Shown here: positions 62,122 through 64,000 of the stretch, one piece after another
How positions within the stretch are numbered: the stretch's first letter is position 1
Layout of the letters: the number at the start of each line of letters is the position of its first letter
Source: Pseudozobellia thermophila
Lineage (GTDB): Bacteria > Bacteroidota > Bacteroidia > Flavobacteriales > Flavobacteriaceae
Direction: 5' to 3'
Assembly (NCBI RefSeq): GCF_900141855.1
Contig: NZ_FQYU01000001.1
Coordinates: 1,089,402-1,153,401, forward strand
Length of the DNA: 64,000 nucleotides
Notes under the pieces: model-generated
The model's input: the letters and a program-made list of their open reading frames with translations, nothing else
The model's database searches: none
What the model was told of the DNA's origin: nothing
Position numbers and translations under genes: made by a program

Positions 62122-63432
62122 TCAGCGATCCGGTAGGTCTTGCTTCGGTTGGTCAATACCCGTGAGTTCCTTGGCCAAGGCCTGAAGGTCGATGCCCATG
62201 TGGTCTTTATTGGCCTTTAGCACCTGGGCACAGAGTTCCGGGGGCAGCTTCGAATATCCGTCCTTCGCGCCGAGGATCATTCCGGCCACTGCCGCGACGG
62301 TATCGTTGTCGCGACCGTAGTTTACGATAAACTGAAGGGTCTTTTCAAAGTCGCCTTCCCCGAATTCGAGGGCGGTTACCAGAATTTGCCAAATCTCGCC
62401 CGAGTGAAAGGCAATGGCTTTTTGGTCTTTTTCCAGGAATTGGTAGGCCATTTCCTGTTCGATCCATTCTTGCCGGGATCCCGGGAAATTTTCGGGAAGG
62501 CGATAACGGGGGTCGTTGAGGGCCGATGAATCGGTGCGGACCGATTCCCTGATGGACATTATGTGCTTGACCGAGGCTTCGGCAATGGAATACGGTATTC
62601 GCCCTACCAGTCGACTGTCTTGGTAGCCGATGGGGTCAATGAAGGTGGCCGTATCTATAATCGAATCGATGTTCTTGGTCTGTAGGGCCATTTGGGTCAT
62701 GGCCGACACCAATGAAGAAATGTCCTTGGCATACCCTATGTCGAACAGGGCGTGCTTGTAGGCCAGGCTATAGGCTTCTTCGGGAGTCTCCGTAATAAGG
62801 CCGAACATGGGAGTGTAGAGCTGGCCGGCACAAGACATTTCACCGCCGTAGAATCGGTTCAGGGCCATGAGGTATTCTTCATTGCCCTTTTTAAAGGCCA
62901 TCGCAACCCTGGCCCATTCCTTGATCCAATCGATTTTCTCCATTTGCACGTCGAGAAAATCGGTTTTTGGGATGTGTTTTGTGGCGGATAGGCTGCGGGT
63001 GAGCGAACCGTAATAGTCGATGATGAAATCGGTAAATTTCTCAGCGTTCAAATCGGTTTTGTTCTGCGTTAGGTATTTGACCATGGCCATTTTCCAGCGG
63101 GTATCGTCGGTAGTGGCTCCGGGCAATAGGTTGTTTTCCCAAACACCTTCGGCGGATCGGGGGCGTACGGCGGGCGTCAGGTGTGTCAGGTAGCCGTATT
63201 TGAGCTGTATGTCCTTTCTGTCCCACATTTCGGTCGAGGCCCCCATGGCATCGCCAATGGCCGAACCGACCAAGGCTCCCAAGACTTTGTCGTAATACGC
63301 CTCTTCGCTTAGGGTTGATCTCGATGTGGGGTAGGCCTGTTTCTTGGGCGATGGGATGTCGACTCCCGATTTGGGTTCTTGGCACGACCAAAACAGAAGA
63401 AAAAGCAAAGCCGATCCGATAAACCTGGTCAT
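62122..63432 (-). CDS. ADP-ribosylglycohydrolase-family lipoprotein
   Basis: 436 residues. Lipobox FWSC (Cys about residue 17), so the protein is predicted to be exported and lipid-anchored. The ADP-ribosylglycohydrolase core is present: ALVGSAIGDAMGASTEMWDR (about 52-71), the acidic magnesium motif GATTDDTRW (about 105-113) and NYGRDNDTVAAVAGMILGAK (about 370-389, GRDNDT). Such enzymes cleave ADP-ribose bonds or other N-glycosidic bonds; an exported form suggests a different, possibly nucleoside-like substrate. Its start overlaps the stop of the kinase gene upstream by ATGA. Confidence 0.88.
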   Translation of the reverse strand: MTRFIGSALLFLLFWSCQEPKSGVDIPSPKKQAYPTSRSTLSEEAYYDKVLGALVGSAIGDAMGASTEMWDRKDIQLKYGYLTHLTPAVRPRSAEGVWENNLLPGATTDDTRWKMAMVKYLTQNKTDLNAEKFTDFIIDYYGSLTRSLSATKHIPKTDFLDVQMEKIDWIKEWARVAMAFKKGNEEYLMALNRFYGGEMSCAGQLYTPMFGLITETPEEAYSLAYKHALFDIGYAKDISSLVSAMTQMALQTKNIDSIIDTATFIDPIGYQDSRLVGRIPYSIAEASVKHIMSIRESVRTDSSALNDPRYRLPENFPGSRQEWIEQEMAYQFLEKDQKAIAFHSGEIWQILVTALEFGEGDFEKTLQFIVNYGRDNDTVAAVAGMILGAKDGYSKLPPELCAQVLKANKDHMGIDLQALAKELTGIDQPKQDLPDR

Positions 63433-64000
63433 AAGCCCAAAATCAGTTTTTGCGCCTTTTTTAGAAGTTTGCCTTTCTCTTCCAGGCTACGGTCCATAGG
63501 GAGCTGCGCCAGGCCGAGTATACGTCGCGCAATTTCTATTCCGGCAATCTGCGACAATAGTTTTTTGTCGGCATGCCCCTGGTAAATGGAGTGGATCCTG
63601 TTCAAATAACTTTTCTTGCCCGTGGCCATAATGATATGGGCGGCCATTACGCCCAGGTCGAACTCCGGAAAACCGACAAAGCCGAATTCGGGGTCGATAA
63701 TGTAAAGGTTTTCGGCCTCGGTCATCCAACTGCCCGGATAATAATCGCCGTGTACCAAGGTCTGGCCGGGCATGAGGTATTTTTCGCCTATGGCGTTGAC
63801 TATCGATTTAATTGCCTTATTGGTCTTGAATGGAAGGGAAAGTTCTTGAAGCCCCTCGTGCATTTCGTCGAGGTCGAGCCCGTTGTCTTCGGCAAAGGGA
63901 ATCACAAAGATGTGTTTGTGGTTCAAAAAGCGCATTTGCAGGTTGTCGGGGTAATTGGCGTCAACGTCCGTCCGATGTATGAGTCCGAGTATAAAGACAA
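63429..64000 (-). CDS. APH/methylthioribose kinase-like phosphotransferase, 5' end outside the window
   Basis: About 190 codons are visible; the frame stays open to the right edge, so the N-terminal half is missing. Visible motifs are the catalytic loop LVHGDYYPGSW (HGD) and the metal site IIDPEFGFVGFPEFDLG (DPEF), close to the pattern of 5-methylthioribose kinase (HGDLH, IDPEFAF) and related aminoglycoside/choline kinases. The substrate is probably a small alcohol or sugar; a 5-thioribose or ribose type is the nearest guess. The stop overlaps the ADP-ribosylglycohydrolase start, so the two are translated together. Confidence 0.8.
   Translation of the reverse strand, partial: VFILGLIHRTDVDANYPDNLQMRFLNHKHIFVIPFAEDNGLDLDEMHEGLQELSLPFKTNKAIKSIVNAIGEKYLMPGQTLVHGDYYPGSWMTEAENLYIIDPEFGFVGFPEFDLGVMAAHIIMATGKKSYLNRIHSIYQGHADKKLLSQIAGIEIARRILGLAQLPMDRSLEEKGKLLKKAQKLILGL

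Overview
The window comes from a member of the Bacteroidota, almost certainly a (probably marine) flavobacterium. The support is a SusC/SusD pair, secreted FG-GAP/ASPIC lipoproteins, promoters of the TAnnTTTG type, an arginine pathway built on an N-acylornithine transcarbamylase, a mevalonate pathway, and an arsenosugar gene group. The genus cannot be fixed from the sequence. No rRNA, tRNA, CRISPR array, insertion sequence or prophage was seen. Genes are tightly packed, often with 4-base ATGA start/stop overlaps.

Layout. (1) 1-19.7 kb: a glycan-uptake locus. On the minus strand run susC, susD, a strong intrinsic terminator, then two very large ASPIC/FG-GAP lipoproteins with a small unknown lipoprotein between them; the second large one leaves the window. 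Divergently, on the plus strand, lie a LacI-type regulator, beta-phosphoglucomutase, a GH65 disaccharide phosphorylase and a cytoplasmic GH13 enzyme, followed by a glycerophosphodiesterase, an HI0933-type flavoprotein and a DUF1697 protein. A 16-bp palindrome between the two arms is a likely LacI-family operator. Together this reads as import of alpha-glucosides, phosphorolysis to glucose and beta-glucose-1-phosphate, and conversion to glucose-6-phosphate. (2) 19.7-24.6 kb: tspO, then mevalonate pathway genes (mvaD, mevalonate kinase), a UbiA prenyltransferase and a pseudouridine synthase, ending in a perfect 10-bp-stem terminator. (3) 24.6-39.8 kb: aldehyde dehydrogenase and M1 peptidase, then the complete arginine/proline operon on the minus strand in the order GNAT-argG-argC-proC-argD-proA-proB-argF'-SDR-argB-argE-argH. 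Upstream of it I find a good promoter and a 16-residue leader ORF ending in Arg-Arg-Arg-Arg-Pro, which looks like an arginine attenuator. (4) 39.8-50.5 kb: a minus-strand run of an FAD oxidoreductase, a polyferredoxin, a MORN-like repeat protein, a GH78-type rhamnosidase, two GT2 glycosyltransferases, a polysaccharide deacetylase and a membrane glycosyltransferase. (5) 50.8-55.6 kb: secreted and outer-membrane proteins on the plus strand (DUF547, beta-barrel, GH113-like lipoprotein, unknown lipoprotein, POTRA-barrel). (6) 55.6-58.2 kb: peptide deformylase, a DUF6503 lipoprotein and an N-acetylmuramoyl-L-alanine amidase. (7) 58.2-62 kb: rhodanese, TIGR04282, purine nucleoside phosphorylase, ArsM and TIGR04283, an arsenosugar biosynthesis operon without the radical SAM enzyme ArsS in view. 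(8) 62.1 kb to the end: a lipoprotein-type ADP-ribosylglycohydrolase coupled to a small-molecule kinase that leaves the window.

The most noteworthy observations are the arginine leader peptide with its promoter and competing stem pairings, a serine at the acetyl/succinyl specificity position of the transcarbamylase, the intrinsic terminator separating susCD from the ASPIC lipoproteins, and the secreted ADP-ribosylglycohydrolase/kinase pair.
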